64,000 bases of DNA from Devriesea agamarum (GTDB taxonomy: Bacteria > Actinomycetota > Actinomycetes > Actinomycetales > Dermabacteraceae), in contig NZ_LN849456.1 in assembly GCF_900070355.1 (NCBI RefSeq), positions 1-64,000 on the forward strand, written 5' to 3'. The notes beneath the pieces are model-generated. The model saw only the letters and a list, made by a program, of their open reading frames with translations. It did no database searches and was not told where the DNA came from. The position numbers were made by a program, and so were the translations under genes. Positions 35,114 through 44,090 of the stretch are shown piece by piece. Numbering within the stretch: position 1 is the first letter of the stretch; every line of letters begins with the position of its first letter.

Positions 35114-36664
35114 ATGACAATGCCGCCACACTCCACACAAGGCCAGTCGTCCAGCGCAGCGAAGGATACTCAGGACCAGACCGACCGCGGTCGGGCTGAT
35201 ATGTCCAACCATGTGCTCCACGCAGAAGACTCGGGATATCACAAATCCCTGCGCCCTCGCCAGATCCAGATGATTGCCATTGGCGGGGCCATTGGCACAG
35301 GTCTGTTTCTGGGTGCGGGAGAGCGGCTTGCCAAAGCTGGACCCGCGGTTGCCATTGCCTACGCTATTTGCGGGTTTTTCGCGTTTCTGATTCTGCGTGC
35401 GCTCGGTGAGCTCGTATTGCACCGTCCATCCTCGGGCTCATTCGTCTCGTATGCTCGCGAGTTCTACGGTGAGAAAGCCGCCTTTATCTCGGGCTGGTTT
35501 TACTGGGTCAACTGGGCGATGACCACCGTGGTGGATACGACCGCGGCAGCTGTCTACATGGCATTTTTTGGCCGCTACGTCCATTGGATCGGGAATATTC
35601 CGCAATGGGCCTGGGCTTTGATAGCCCTCGCCCTCGTCCTGTGCCTGAACCTCGTTTCCGTTCGGGTGTTCGGCGAACTAGAGTTCTGGTTTGCTTTGAT
35701 TAAGGTCGCCGCCTTGGTGATCTTCCTCGTCGTTGGCGTGTACTTCGTGATCTTTGGGACGCCGACCGGAAGTCACGTTGGATTCAGTATGGTCCCGGAC
35801 AACGGTGGCTTCTTCCCCAACGGCTTCCTCCCGCTCATTGTGCTGATGCAGGGTGTGGTCTTTGCCTATGCTTCCATCGAACTCGTCGGCACCGCTGCCG
35901 GTGAGACCGAGAACCCTGCCAAGATCATGCCCAAGGCCATTAACTCGGTGATCTTCCGCATCGCGGTCTTCTACGTGGGATCAGTCGTTCTGCTCTCGCT
36001 GCTGCTTCCATACACGGCCTATTCCGCAACGGAAAGCCCCTTCGTAACGTTCTTTAGCTCTATCGGTGTCAACGGCGTCGGCGCGATTATGAATATGGTG
36101 GTGCTGACGGCGGCTTTGTCCTCACTCAATGCTGGTCTCTATTCAACAGGGCGTATTCTCCGGTCCATGGCGGCGGCTGGATCCGCTCCAAAATTCGCTC
36201 TGCGCATGAATCGGGCGGGAGTGCCGTATGGTGGTATCGCTTTGACTGCACTAGTTTCTCTGGTCGGCGTCCCGCTCAATTACCTTATTCCGAGTGAGGC
36301 ATTTGAATTCGTCCTCAATATTGCGTCGGTCGGTATCATCGGCTCCTGGGCCACGATCGTGCTGTGCCAGCTGCGACTGTTCTCCTGGTCCCGTAAAGGA
36401 CTAGTCCGCCGCCCCTCATTCCGGCTCTTCGGCGCGCCCTATACGGGGTATGCAACACTACTCTTCTTGCTGACCGTGTTGGTCATGATCTTCTTGGACT
36501 CGCCGTGGACGCTCGCAGTTACCTTCATCTTCTGCCTCGGCATGGTGATCCTGTGGTTCTGCTACCGGGGGCGAATCCGGGAGATAGCGGCGGTACGCAG
36601 TGGTTACACGGGTGCACATCCGGTGGTAGCAAATCGTCCGCTGGATGACCCTGAAAAGATCTAG
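35114..36664 (+). CDS. APC-family amino-acid permease (AnsP/CycA-like)
   Basis: Protein of 516 residues with twelve predicted membrane segments and the family opening MIAIGGAIGTGLFLGAGERLAKAGPA. Further signatures are ELVLHRPSSGSFVSYARE and FAYASIELVGTAAGETENPAKIMPKAIN. It imports a neutral amino acid with protons; similarity to asparagine permease AnsP seems closest, but CycA-type substrates cannot be excluded. A hydrophilic N-terminal tail of about 50 residues precedes the first segment. Monocistronic, facing thyA. Confidence 0.88.
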   Translation: MTMPPHSTQGQSSSAAKDTQDQTDRGRADMSNHVLHAEDSGYHKSLRPRQIQMIAIGGAIGTGLFLGAGERLAKAGPAVAIAYAICGFFAFLILRALGELVLHRPSSGSFVSYAREFYGEKAAFISGWFYWVNWAMTTVVDTTAAAVYMAFFGRYVHWIGNIPQWAWALIALALVLCLNLVSVRVFGELEFWFALIKVAALVIFLVVGVYFVIFGTPTGSHVGFSMVPDNGGFFPNGFLPLIVLMQGVVFAYASIELVGTAAGETENPAKIMPKAINSVIFRIAVFYVGSVVLLSLLLPYTAYSATESPFVTFFSSIGVNGVGAIMNMVVLTAALSSLNAGLYSTGRILRSMAAAGSAPKFALRMNRAGVPYGGIALTALVSLVGVPLNYLIPSEAFEFVLNIASVGIIGSWATIVLCQLRLFSWSRKGLVRRPSFRLFGAPYTGYATLLFLLTVLVMIFLDSPWTLAVTFIFCLGMVILWFCYRGRIREIAAVRSGYTGAHPVVANRPLDDPEKI

Positions 36665-36843
36665 AGCAAAGGCTTGGCATACGTAGCTGTGTTCGCATAC
36701 CCCGGGCACCTGGGAAGGTTAACAAGGGTCCAGCCAAGCCGCTCCAGGTAGTAGCAAAAAGACCACCAACAGTGACGTTTAGCAGCCTACAAGAGGGAGC
36801 GCATGCCTGTAGCAGGAGACGTTAGCTTCTAATGAGGCCTTAA

Positions 36844-37668
36844 TCAGACCGCGATAGGGGCTTTAATCGTCGGGTGCGGGTCGTATCCATCGACGCAGAT
36901 ATCGTCAATCGCGTAATCGAATAGCGATGCGGGTTTACGAGCAAAACACAGTGTCGGATACGGGCGGGCAGTGCGAGATAACTGTTCGCGCACCTGCTCG
37001 AGGTGATTGTCGTAAATATGGATGTCGCCGCCCGTCCAAATAAATTCGCCCGGTGCATAGCCCAATTGGTCTGCCATCATGCAGGTCAGCAGCGAATAAC
37101 TTGCGATATTGAACGGAACCCCAAGAAAGAGATCGGCACTACGCTGATACAGCTGACACGATAAAGATGGCCGGTCACCGGTATCGGATGCTGGACGCAC
37201 ATAGAACTGCACAAAGGCGTGGCACGGCGGCAGCGCCATGTTCTCCAGCTCGCCGACATTCCACGCCGACACAATGTGGCGGCGTGAATGAGGGTTCGTG
37301 CGCAAGGAATTCAAAACAGCGCTGATCTGGTCCACCGTGCGTCCATCCGCGGTGGGCCACGCCCGCCATTGCACGCCGTAGATAGGGCCGAGTTCACCCT
37401 CCTCATCGGCCCATTCGTTCCAAATTCGCACACCTTGCTCTTGGAGCCAGCGCACATTTGAATCGCCCCGCAAGAACCACAGCAGCTCTGCCACCACGCT
37501 GCGAAGATGCACTTTCTTCGTGGTGATGAGAGGGAACGAGTCCGACAGGTCAAAACGCATCTGCCGCCCAAAGACCGACCGAGTACCGGTTCCGGTGCGA
37601 TCGGGCACAGCAACTCCATCGGCGAGGACTTCCGCGAGGAGATCCTCATAGGGCGTAGGCACCGTCAT
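36844..37668 (-). CDS. thyA: Thymidylate synthase
   Basis: Protein of 274 residues. The catalytic Cys is in [13 protein letters not shown]; folate and dUMP sites are seen in [37 protein letters not shown] and the C-terminal PIAV. It methylates dUMP to dTMP with methylene-THF. The start overlaps the stop of the kinase-Nudix gene (ATGA), so the two are co-translated. No dihydrofolate reductase gene is next to it, unlike in many bacteria. Confidence 0.97.
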   Translation of the reverse strand: MTVPTPYEDLLAEVLADGVAVPDRTGTGTRSVFGRQMRFDLSDSFPLITTKKVHLRSVVAELLWFLRGDSNVRWLQEQGVRIWNEWADEEGELGPIYGVQWRAWPTADGRTVDQISAVLNSLRTNPHSRRHIVSAWNVGELENMALPPCHAFVQFYVRPASDTGDRPSLSCQLYQRSADLFLGVPFNIASYSLLTCMMADQLGYAPGEFIWTGGDIHIYDNHLEQVREQLSRTARPYPTLCFARKPASLFDYAIDDICVDGYDPHPTIKAPIAV

Positions 37669-38837
37669 CTAAACCTCCTGGCAAGCTCGGGCATCACATG
37701 GTCGGTCGATAACGGCGCAAGGCGAATGCCCTCCAGCGGCTGATGCAGAGGGAACCACAGATGCTCAGCCAATTCTGCGCGCACAATCACAGCCGAATTA
37801 GCGGTGAGAATACCTTCCGGAGCGAGGAAGACGTGGGACCGCACCCGAGTGTTGGGCTCATTGGCGGCCTCCGCTTCAAAATCACCGAGATGCTCAATGC
37901 TCTCAGGATCGACGGTAATCCCGAGTTCTTCGTGAATCTCACGGACCGCGCACGCTTCGCCGCTTTCACCAGGCTCCAGTTTTCCACCCGGCAACATGAA
38001 CGCGGACGTATTGCGTTTTCGGACCATTAGGACCTCAGGACCATTCTCACCGCGACGCACGAAACACAGGGCCGCGATTCGCAGGACCTGAGCAGGAGGA
38101 CTTGCGGCAGGGCTAGGGGCTGAGGGCTGGAGACAGGAAGGGTCCGTATTGCCGCGACCGGCAGCTGCGCCTACACGCTGGGCAGCTGTGCTTGCGCGCT
38201 GGGATGCAGCGCTCGTGTGGTCCTGTTCGATGCACTTGCACAGCTCCCGTTCCGCAGCGCGTAAACCAAACGGCCGCATTCCCGCATCTCGCCACCGGCG
38301 CACTAGCGACGCCTCCTGAAGCAGCAGACCCAGGCCCCGACGCACCAGAGTCAGCGGAGGTTTCCGTCGCTGTCGAAAATCCCGGATCAAACGCAAAGTA
38401 AACGTGAGCAACCGGGGACGATGCAACACCACAGCGTCGGCGAGAAGTTTTCGTTCCCGCAGCGGCGCAATGAGCTCCGCGGCAAAAATTCCCTCGGCCA
38501 GCACAATCGGGTGATCTCCGAGGCACAGACGCTTGGTTCCAACCCTTTGTGAACGAGGAATGGAATAAACCGGCGTGTCGAGCTCATCGACAGAGCACGC
38601 TGACTCTAGAGCCTTAAGCGCGTACTCGGCATTCCACGACGCCGGATCATCCCAGTCCACAATGCCAAACCGGTGCGGCAAACCCGGTTCATCGTGATCG
38701 CGATAAAAATCGTCGAGCTCTATCACCGGGATACCCAAGCGACGCCCCAATAGACCTTTACCGCTGCCCGATGGGCCGGCAAGCAACACAATGCGCCGAC
38801 GGGGGCGTATATCTACCCCACGAGATTCACAGAACAC
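37665..38837 (-). CDS. Fusion of a uridine-kinase-like P-loop domain and a Nudix hydrolase
   Basis: Protein of 390 residues in two halves. Residues 1 to about 210 are a P-loop kinase resembling uridine kinase: Walker A GPSGSGKG with Lys27, [23 protein letters not shown], and a lid-like [11 protein letters not shown]. Residues about 250-390 are a Nudix hydrolase with a complete Nudix box at 285-307 (G-x5-E-x7-REIHEELGI). An Ala/Ser/Gly-rich linker with imperfect repeats ([14 protein letters not shown]) joins them. The GTG start at 38837 has no strong signal. It is coupled to thyA and follows purine nucleoside phosphorylase, so a role in nucleotide salvage or pool cleaning is inferred; the substrates of both halves are unknown. 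Confidence 0.85.
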   Translation of the reverse strand: MFCESRGVDIRPRRRIVLLAGPSGSGKGLLGRRLGIPVIELDDFYRDHDEPGLPHRFGIVDWDDPASWNAEYALKALESACSVDELDTPVYSIPRSQRVGTKRLCLGDHPIVLAEGIFAAELIAPLRERKLLADAVVLHRPRLLTFTLRLIRDFRQRRKPPLTLVRRGLGLLLQEASLVRRWRDAGMRPFGLRAAERELCKCIEQDHTSAASQRASTAAQRVGAAAGRGNTDPSCLQPSAPSPAASPPAQVLRIAALCFVRRGENGPEVLMVRKRNTSAFMLPGGKLEPGESGEACAVREIHEELGITVDPESIEHLGDFEAEAANEPNTRVRSHVFLAPEGILTANSAVIVRAELAEHLWFPLHQPLEGIRLAPLSTDHVMPELARRFR

Positions 38838-38860
38838 AGAAACTTCTACGGAGTTGCCAG

Positions 38861-39691
38861 TCAGTGGTTTTCTTCGGCAAGGCGGGTGGTGACCTCCGCG
38901 AGCAGATGCGAGATCCGCGGCGCCGCCTCCTGACCAGCCTCAATCACTTCCTGATGGGATAGCGGAGAATCGCTGATACCCGCGGCTAGGTTTGTGACCA
39001 GCGATATCCCCAGCACACACAGACCAGCTTCACGTGCCGCAATGGCTTCGAGTGCGGTGGACATCCCCACAAGCGTTGCCCCCACGGTTTGCGCCATACG
39101 CACCTCGGCAGGGGTCTCGTAGTTAGGCCCGCTGAACTGCATGTACACGCCCTCAGGAAGGTTCGGATCGACCTCGTGGGCGATCTCCCGCCAGCGCGGG
39201 GTGTATAGGTCGGTCATATCAATGAACGTGGCACCGGACAGCGGAGTGGCTCCGGTGTGGTTGATCTGGTCTGCGATCAACACCGGTGAACCGGCCCCAA
39301 TCGACGGATCGACACCGCCGCAACCGTTAGTAAGCACGATGCCCCGGCACCCGAGCGCAGCAGCGGTGCGCACACCGTGTACGACCGGCGCAACCCCGTG
39401 ACCTTCGTAAAAATGAGTGCGTGCGCCAATGACCAGAACATGCGCTCCGCCGCGGGTGCGGACCGCGCGCAGGGTCCCGACGTGCCCCTCCAAAGCGGGC
39501 CGACGGAAACCCGGAATGCTGGGAGCTTCGTCCTGCCACATCGTCTCACCGAGAAGATCTGCCGCGGCGGACCATCCCGATCCGAGAACGACGGCGATGT
39601 CGAACGAGGAGACATTGCTGCGTTGGGCGATAGTCGCGGCGGCATCGCGAGCGAGATCATATGGCGAAGAAGGCTCAGTGCTCATAGTCAT
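38861..39691 (-). CDS. punA: Purine nucleoside phosphorylase (trimeric type)
   Basis: Protein of 276 residues with the PNP signatures VVLGSGWSAAADLL, GHVGTLR, HFYEGHG, LTNGCGGVDP, the substrate segment QFSGPNYETPAEVR and VGMSTALEAIAAREAGL. It splits purine nucleosides with phosphate. A frame stays open to 39808, but ATG 39691 gives the family N-terminus. It is followed 23 bp later by the kinase-Nudix and thyA genes, forming a salvage operon. Confidence 0.93.
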   Translation of the reverse strand: MTMSTEPSSPYDLARDAAATIAQRSNVSSFDIAVVLGSGWSAAADLLGETMWQDEAPSIPGFRRPALEGHVGTLRAVRTRGGAHVLVIGARTHFYEGHGVAPVVHGVRTAAALGCRGIVLTNGCGGVDPSIGAGSPVLIADQINHTGATPLSGATFIDMTDLYTPRWREIAHEVDPNLPEGVYMQFSGPNYETPAEVRMAQTVGATLVGMSTALEAIAAREAGLCVLGISLVTNLAAGISDSPLSHQEVIEAGQEAAPRISHLLAEVTTRLAEENH

Positions 39692-39765
39692 GAATCTACC
39701 TGACACAGAAGGGACGGCAGATCCCAAGTTGACGTGATTCTCTCGCTCGCACCCTTTAACGCGCG

Positions 39766-41244
39766 GTGTGGGCCACAATAGTGGATGTGACCGACCCGAG
39801 TATTGCACTGCCCCCGGAATCTGACCGTGTTCGACTGAGCGGCGATCAGCCCCATGTGGCGGTGATCGGAGGTGGACCAGGCGGCTATGAAGCGGCGCTG
39901 ACCGCCGCGCGCCTGGGAGCTGACGTCACGCTGGTCGAGAGCCAGGGAGTAGGTGGAGCCGCCGTTCTCACCGACGTAGTGCCGTCTAAAACCCTGATTG
40001 CCACCGCTGAAGTTCTCGATCTCGTGGCCGATTCTCATGCGTTGGGTATCCGCGGTGAGGGAGGCCGCGATCTTGTGGCGGGTGCGAGCCTGTGCGTGGA
40101 CCTCGATAAGGTCAATGAGCGCGTGCGGGAACTGGCAGCCGCCCAGTCGCGGGACATCACTGCGTCCTTGACGGCGGCAGGGGTGCGGATCGTGTGTGGG
40201 CGCGGTGCCCTAGCAGGACCCCGTCAGATCCGGGTTGAGCTCAGTGACGGCGGTGAAGAAGTCCTCACCGCCGATGTTGGACTGCTAGCGGTAGGGGCAC
40301 GACCGCGTCAGCTTCCTACGGCACCAATCGACGGTGAACGCATCCTCACCTGGACCCAGCTCTACAACCTGACAGAGCTTCCCGCGCACCTGGTGGTGGT
40401 TGGATCGGGCGTCACCGGAGCCGAGTTTGCCAGTGCTTACCGGGCGCTTGGTAGCCAGGTCACGTTGGTGTCCTCGCGCGATCAAGTGCTGCCAGGGGCC
40501 GACCGCGATGCGGCAGCGGTTTTGGAAAATGCCTTCGTCCGACGTGGAATCACAGTGCGTTCACGTACGCGCGCGATCGCGGTGCGCCGTGACGGTGACG
40601 GTGTTCAGGTTGAACTCTCAGACGGTGACATTGTGCAGGCTAGCCATGCGTTGATGGCGGTCGGTGCCGTCCCGGCAACTGACGGGCTGGGCTTAGAACA
40701 GGCGCATGTGCGGTGTTCGGCCAGCGGTCATATCCAGGTTGATAGGGTATCCCGCACGAACGTGCGCGGACTGTACGCGGCGGGCGACTGCACCGGCATC
40801 TATCCACTGGCATCGGTAGCGGCTATGCAGGGACGCATCGCGATGTATCACGCCCTCGGGGATGCGGTTTCGCCGCTAATCGCCCGACAGGTTGCCTCGG
40901 CCACGTTCACCGCACCGGAAGTGGCGACCGTCGGCTATACGGAACAGGACATCGAGGACGGTCTGATTCCCGGTGAGGTGCGGTTGTTCCCACTTTCCAC
41001 CAACCCCAGGGCCAAGATGCAGGGGGTGTCCGAAGGTTTCGTAAAACTGATTGCCCGCCCAGGTTCGGGGACGGTGATCGGGGGTGTTGTGGTGGCCCCG
41101 CGCGCCAGCGAACTTATTCACCCCATTTCATTGGCGGTCAGTCACCGCATGACCGTGGATGAGCTGGCAGCGGCGTTTACGGTCTATCCCTCGCTGTCTG
41201 GCTCCCTTGCCGAGGCAGCTCGGAGTCTCCACCTCAGCGTGTGA
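39766..41244 (+). CDS. LpdA-like flavoprotein disulfide-reductase family NAD(P)H dehydrogenase
   Basis: Up to 492 residues with the FAD fold VIGGGPGGYEAALTAARLG, the NAD fold VVVGSGVTGAEFASAYRALG, and LYAAGDCTG. The redox-active CxxxxC is missing: the site reads GVGGAAVLTDVVPSK, so it cannot be a true dihydrolipoamide dehydrogenase. It resembles mycobacterial LpdA (Rv3303c), a quinone reductase. The start is uncertain: GTG 39766, 39781 and 39787 are all possible and none has a good ribosome-binding site; a leaderless transcript is possible. Divergent from punA. Confidence 0.85.
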   Translation: MWATIVDVTDPSIALPPESDRVRLSGDQPHVAVIGGGPGGYEAALTAARLGADVTLVESQGVGGAAVLTDVVPSKTLIATAEVLDLVADSHALGIRGEGGRDLVAGASLCVDLDKVNERVRELAAAQSRDITASLTAAGVRIVCGRGALAGPRQIRVELSDGGEEVLTADVGLLAVGARPRQLPTAPIDGERILTWTQLYNLTELPAHLVVVGSGVTGAEFASAYRALGSQVTLVSSRDQVLPGADRDAAAVLENAFVRRGITVRSRTRAIAVRRDGDGVQVELSDGDIVQASHALMAVGAVPATDGLGLEQAHVRCSASGHIQVDRVSRTNVRGLYAAGDCTGIYPLASVAAMQGRIAMYHALGDAVSPLIARQVASATFTAPEVATVGYTEQDIEDGLIPGEVRLFPLSTNPRAKMQGVSEGFVKLIARPGSGTVIGGVVVAPRASELIHPISLAVSHRMTVDELAAAFTVYPSLSGSLAEAARSLHLSV

Positions 41245-41381
41245 TCACTGGCGGTGGGACTTTTCATCTCGGATGAACCTAGCCACGGCGGCAGGTCCAG
41301 CGACCCGGTAGCCGGCTGTGCCGCAGTGTCGGCGCGTGTGTCACCGCATCATCGGCGCATGCCGCCGCAGATGTGGAGCGT

Positions 41382-43157
41382 TTAGTCCTCGATCCGACAG
41401 AGCACAGCGCCGGCGGACACCGTCGCTCCCACCTCGGCGTCCAGACCGCGCACAACACCGGCACGGTGTGCGGTGAGGGGTTGTTCCATCTTCATGGCTT
41501 CAAGCACGAGGATGGTGTCTCCGTCAGAGACTGTCTGGCCCTCCTGCGCGATGACCTTCACGATCGTGCCCTGCATCGGCGCGGTGAGTGAATCCGAGGA
41601 CGCCGTGGCAGCAGCGGCCTTGTGCGAACGTTTGCGACGCGCTTTGACCGGCTGACGAGGGGCCCTGAGGCTTGCAGGCAGACTGATCTCCACCCGCCGG
41701 CCATTGACCTCGACCGTCACCGACTCGCGATCCTCAGGGCTTTCAGGCGCTGAGGGGAGGGAGGCCGGGGGAATCTCGCCGGTGAACTCGGTTTCAATCC
41801 AGCGGGTATGCACGGTGAACGGCTGCTCGGGGTCGGCCGGAGCGAACGCGGGATCGGTGACCACCACACGGTGGAAGGGGATCACCGTCGGGATCCCTTC
41901 GATCTGGAACTCTGCCAATGCCCGGCGCGACCGTTCAAGGGCTTCGGCCCGGTCTTTACCCGTGACGATGAGCTTGGCGAGCATGGAGTCAAAAGCACCG
42001 GAGACCTGGTCGCCTTGCCGCACGCCGGAATCGACTCGGACCCCGGGGCCGCTGGGCACATCGAACACCCGGATCGGACCGGGAGCGGGCAAGAAGCCTC
42101 GGCCCGGGTCTTCGCCGTTGATTCGGAACTCAAAGGAGTGGCCGCGCGGGAGTGGATCCTGGTCACTGATCCGTTCCCCTGCGGCAATGCGCAGCTGCTC
42201 ACGCACCAGGTCAATTCCGGTGACTTCCTCGGTCACCGGATGTTCGACTTGAAGGCGCGTGTTTACTTCGAGGAAAGAAACTGTGCCGTCGACGCCGATC
42301 AGGAACTCGCAGGTGCCGGCGCCCACATAGCCAGCCTCTTTCAAAATAGCTTTGGAGGCGCGGGTCAGCTCGGCTGTCTGGCTCTCGGTCAGGAACGGGG
42401 CTGGTGCTTCTTCCACCAGTTTTTGGTGACGCCGCTGCAAAGAACAGTCACGGGTTGACACCACTTGGACCGTTCCGTGGATATCGGCCAGACACTGCGT
42501 TTCCACATGCCGCGGAGAATCTAGATACCGCTCGACGAAACACTCGCCGCGTCCGAATGCTGCGGTTGCTTCCCGCACCGCAGAATCAAACAGCTCACGA
42601 ACTTCGGATTCCTGGCGTGCCACCTTGAGGCCGCGGCCGCCACCGCCGAATGCGGCTTTAATCGCGATGGGCAGGCCGTGTTCGCGCGCGAACGTCACCA
42701 CATCATCACTGCTGGCCACCGGATCTTTTGTGCCTGCCACCAACGGGGCGCCAACTTTTTGCGCTACATGGCGGGCGGAAACTTTGTCGCCGAGCACCTC
42801 GATGGCCGCCGGCGGTGGACCGATCCACACCAACCCCGCATCGAGCACTGCCTGCGCAAAATCGGCGCGTTCAGAAAGGAAGCCGTAACCGGGATGGATA
42901 GCATCCGCGCCGGAGCGGTCAGCAATATCGAGAATCTTGTCAACAACCAGGTAGGAACTGGCTGCGGTGGTGCCCCCGAGCGAATAGGCCTCATCCGCGA
43001 CCTTGGTGTGCATCGCATCCCGGTCGGGGTCCGCATAGACGGCAACCGACCGTAAACCAGCGTCACGACACGCCCGGGCGATCCTCACAGCGATTTCTCC
43101 GCGGTTAGCGATCAAAACCGTCCGGAAAGGCCGATGATGCGGGGAACGCGACGCCAT
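41382..43157 (-). CDS. accA: Acyl-CoA carboxylase alpha subunit (biotin carboxylase + biotin carrier)
   Basis: Protein of 591 residues. It begins [19 protein letters not shown], has the ATP-grasp loop [10 protein letters not shown], and ends with a biotin carrier domain whose biotin Lys is Lys556 in [10 protein letters not shown]. It carboxylates its own biotin with bicarbonate and ATP, then serves the beta subunit. ATG 43157 follows GAAGGAAGG by eight bases; the frame's earlier start at 43211 lacks support. It lies downstream of accD-accE with DUF885 and maf between. BirA, encoded divergently, should biotinylate it. Confidence 0.94.
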   Translation of the reverse strand: MASRSPHHRPFRTVLIANRGEIAVRIARACRDAGLRSVAVYADPDRDAMHTKVADEAYSLGGTTAASSYLVVDKILDIADRSGADAIHPGYGFLSERADFAQAVLDAGLVWIGPPPAAIEVLGDKVSARHVAQKVGAPLVAGTKDPVASSDDVVTFAREHGLPIAIKAAFGGGGRGLKVARQESEVRELFDSAVREATAAFGRGECFVERYLDSPRHVETQCLADIHGTVQVVSTRDCSLQRRHQKLVEEAPAPFLTESQTAELTRASKAILKEAGYVGAGTCEFLIGVDGTVSFLEVNTRLQVEHPVTEEVTGIDLVREQLRIAAGERISDQDPLPRGHSFEFRINGEDPGRGFLPAPGPIRVFDVPSGPGVRVDSGVRQGDQVSGAFDSMLAKLIVTGKDRAEALERSRRALAEFQIEGIPTVIPFHRVVVTDPAFAPADPEQPFTVHTRWIETEFTGEIPPASLPSAPESPEDRESVTVEVNGRRVEISLPASLRAPRQPVKARRKRSHKAAAATASSDSLTAPMQGTIVKVIAQEGQTVSDGDTILVLEAMKMEQPLTAHRAGVVRGLDAEVGATVSAGAVLCRIED

Positions 43158-43298
43158 AGAGGGGGCCTTCCTTCTTTTTACTTGCAATCGGGGACGGTGA
43201 AGTCCGTTCAACGGGATGCGACAGGGTAATTGCGACGCGCGGTCTCAATCCGGCGTGGCAGCGACGAAAACGCGTAACCGCCTCGGCCAATCTGTCGA

Positions 43299-44090
43299 TC
43301 AACCGCCCAGCATAGCGCGAGAAGTCCAGAGATCTGTGACGGGCACTCCGATCTCGGTCAGAAGGTCCCGTAAAACTGGTAAGGACAGGCCGATAACGCC
43401 GTGAGGATCACCTTCTATACCGGTGATGAAGGGGCCGCCGAGCCCGTCGATCGTGAACGCTCCCGCCACCTGAAGCGGTTCACCGGTGGCGACGTAGGCG
43501 TCGATCTCGTCATCGCTGAGGTTTGCGAAATGCAACGCGGTGGAGGAGACCCGGCCCAGGGTGGCACCGGTTCCCTCCTCACGGTCATCTATCAGCCAGT
43601 GTCCCGAATGCAAGATGCCGGTGCCGCCGCGCAGAGCACGCCAACGCTGAATGGCGCGCTCTGCGGTCAGGGGTTTGCCCACCACCTGTCCATCAAACTC
43701 CAGCATGGAATCGCAGCCGAGTACGATATGGCCCCGCTCCTGGCCTAACTCGCCACTATCGCCGCAGTCATTGACGTCACCAGACTCGGTGCTGGCGCGG
43801 GACATGGAAGCTCCGCCGGTGTCGGCAGCACTGAACGGATTATCTAGCTCTGCCAGCATGTGCACGGCGGCCTGGGCCTTTGCCTGGGCTAACAGCAGCA
43901 CCTGGTCCTCCGGGGCGAGGTCACCAAACCGCTGCGTGGCATCACGCAGAGCCGCCTCTTCATCAACATCGGTGGCAAGGGCATCGTGCGCAATACCGGC
44001 GCGGGTCAGCAGTGCACGACGCCCCGGAGACGCAGACGCCAGCACCAGCACATGCCCGCCCCAGCCGGACGAGACGGCGTCAAGGGTCAC
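43299..44090 (-). CDS. maf: Maf-family nucleotide pyrophosphatase
   Basis: Protein of 263 residues. It has LASASPGRRALLTRAGI, the catalytic GCDSMLEFDGQVVGKP, and GGPFITGIEGDPHGVIGLSLP. Maf proteins hydrolyse dTTP, UTP or modified nucleotides. Compared with the usual ~200 residues it carries a Ser/Asp/Gly-rich insert of about 40 residues near 83-120, just before the catalytic strand. The start overlaps the upstream DUF885 stop (ATGA). Confidence 0.92.
   Translation of the reverse strand: MTLDAVSSGWGGHVLVLASASPGRRALLTRAGIAHDALATDVDEEAALRDATQRFGDLAPEDQVLLLAQAKAQAAVHMLAELDNPFSAADTGGASMSRASTESGDVNDCGDSGELGQERGHIVLGCDSMLEFDGQVVGKPLTAERAIQRWRALRGGTGILHSGHWLIDDREEGTGATLGRVSSTALHFANLSDDEIDAYVATGEPLQVAGAFTIDGLGGPFITGIEGDPHGVIGLSLPVLRDLLTEIGVPVTDLWTSRAMLGG

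Noticed and set aside
39766-41244. Dihydrolipoamide dehydrogenase (E3)
   Set aside because: The CxxxxC redox disulfide is absent.
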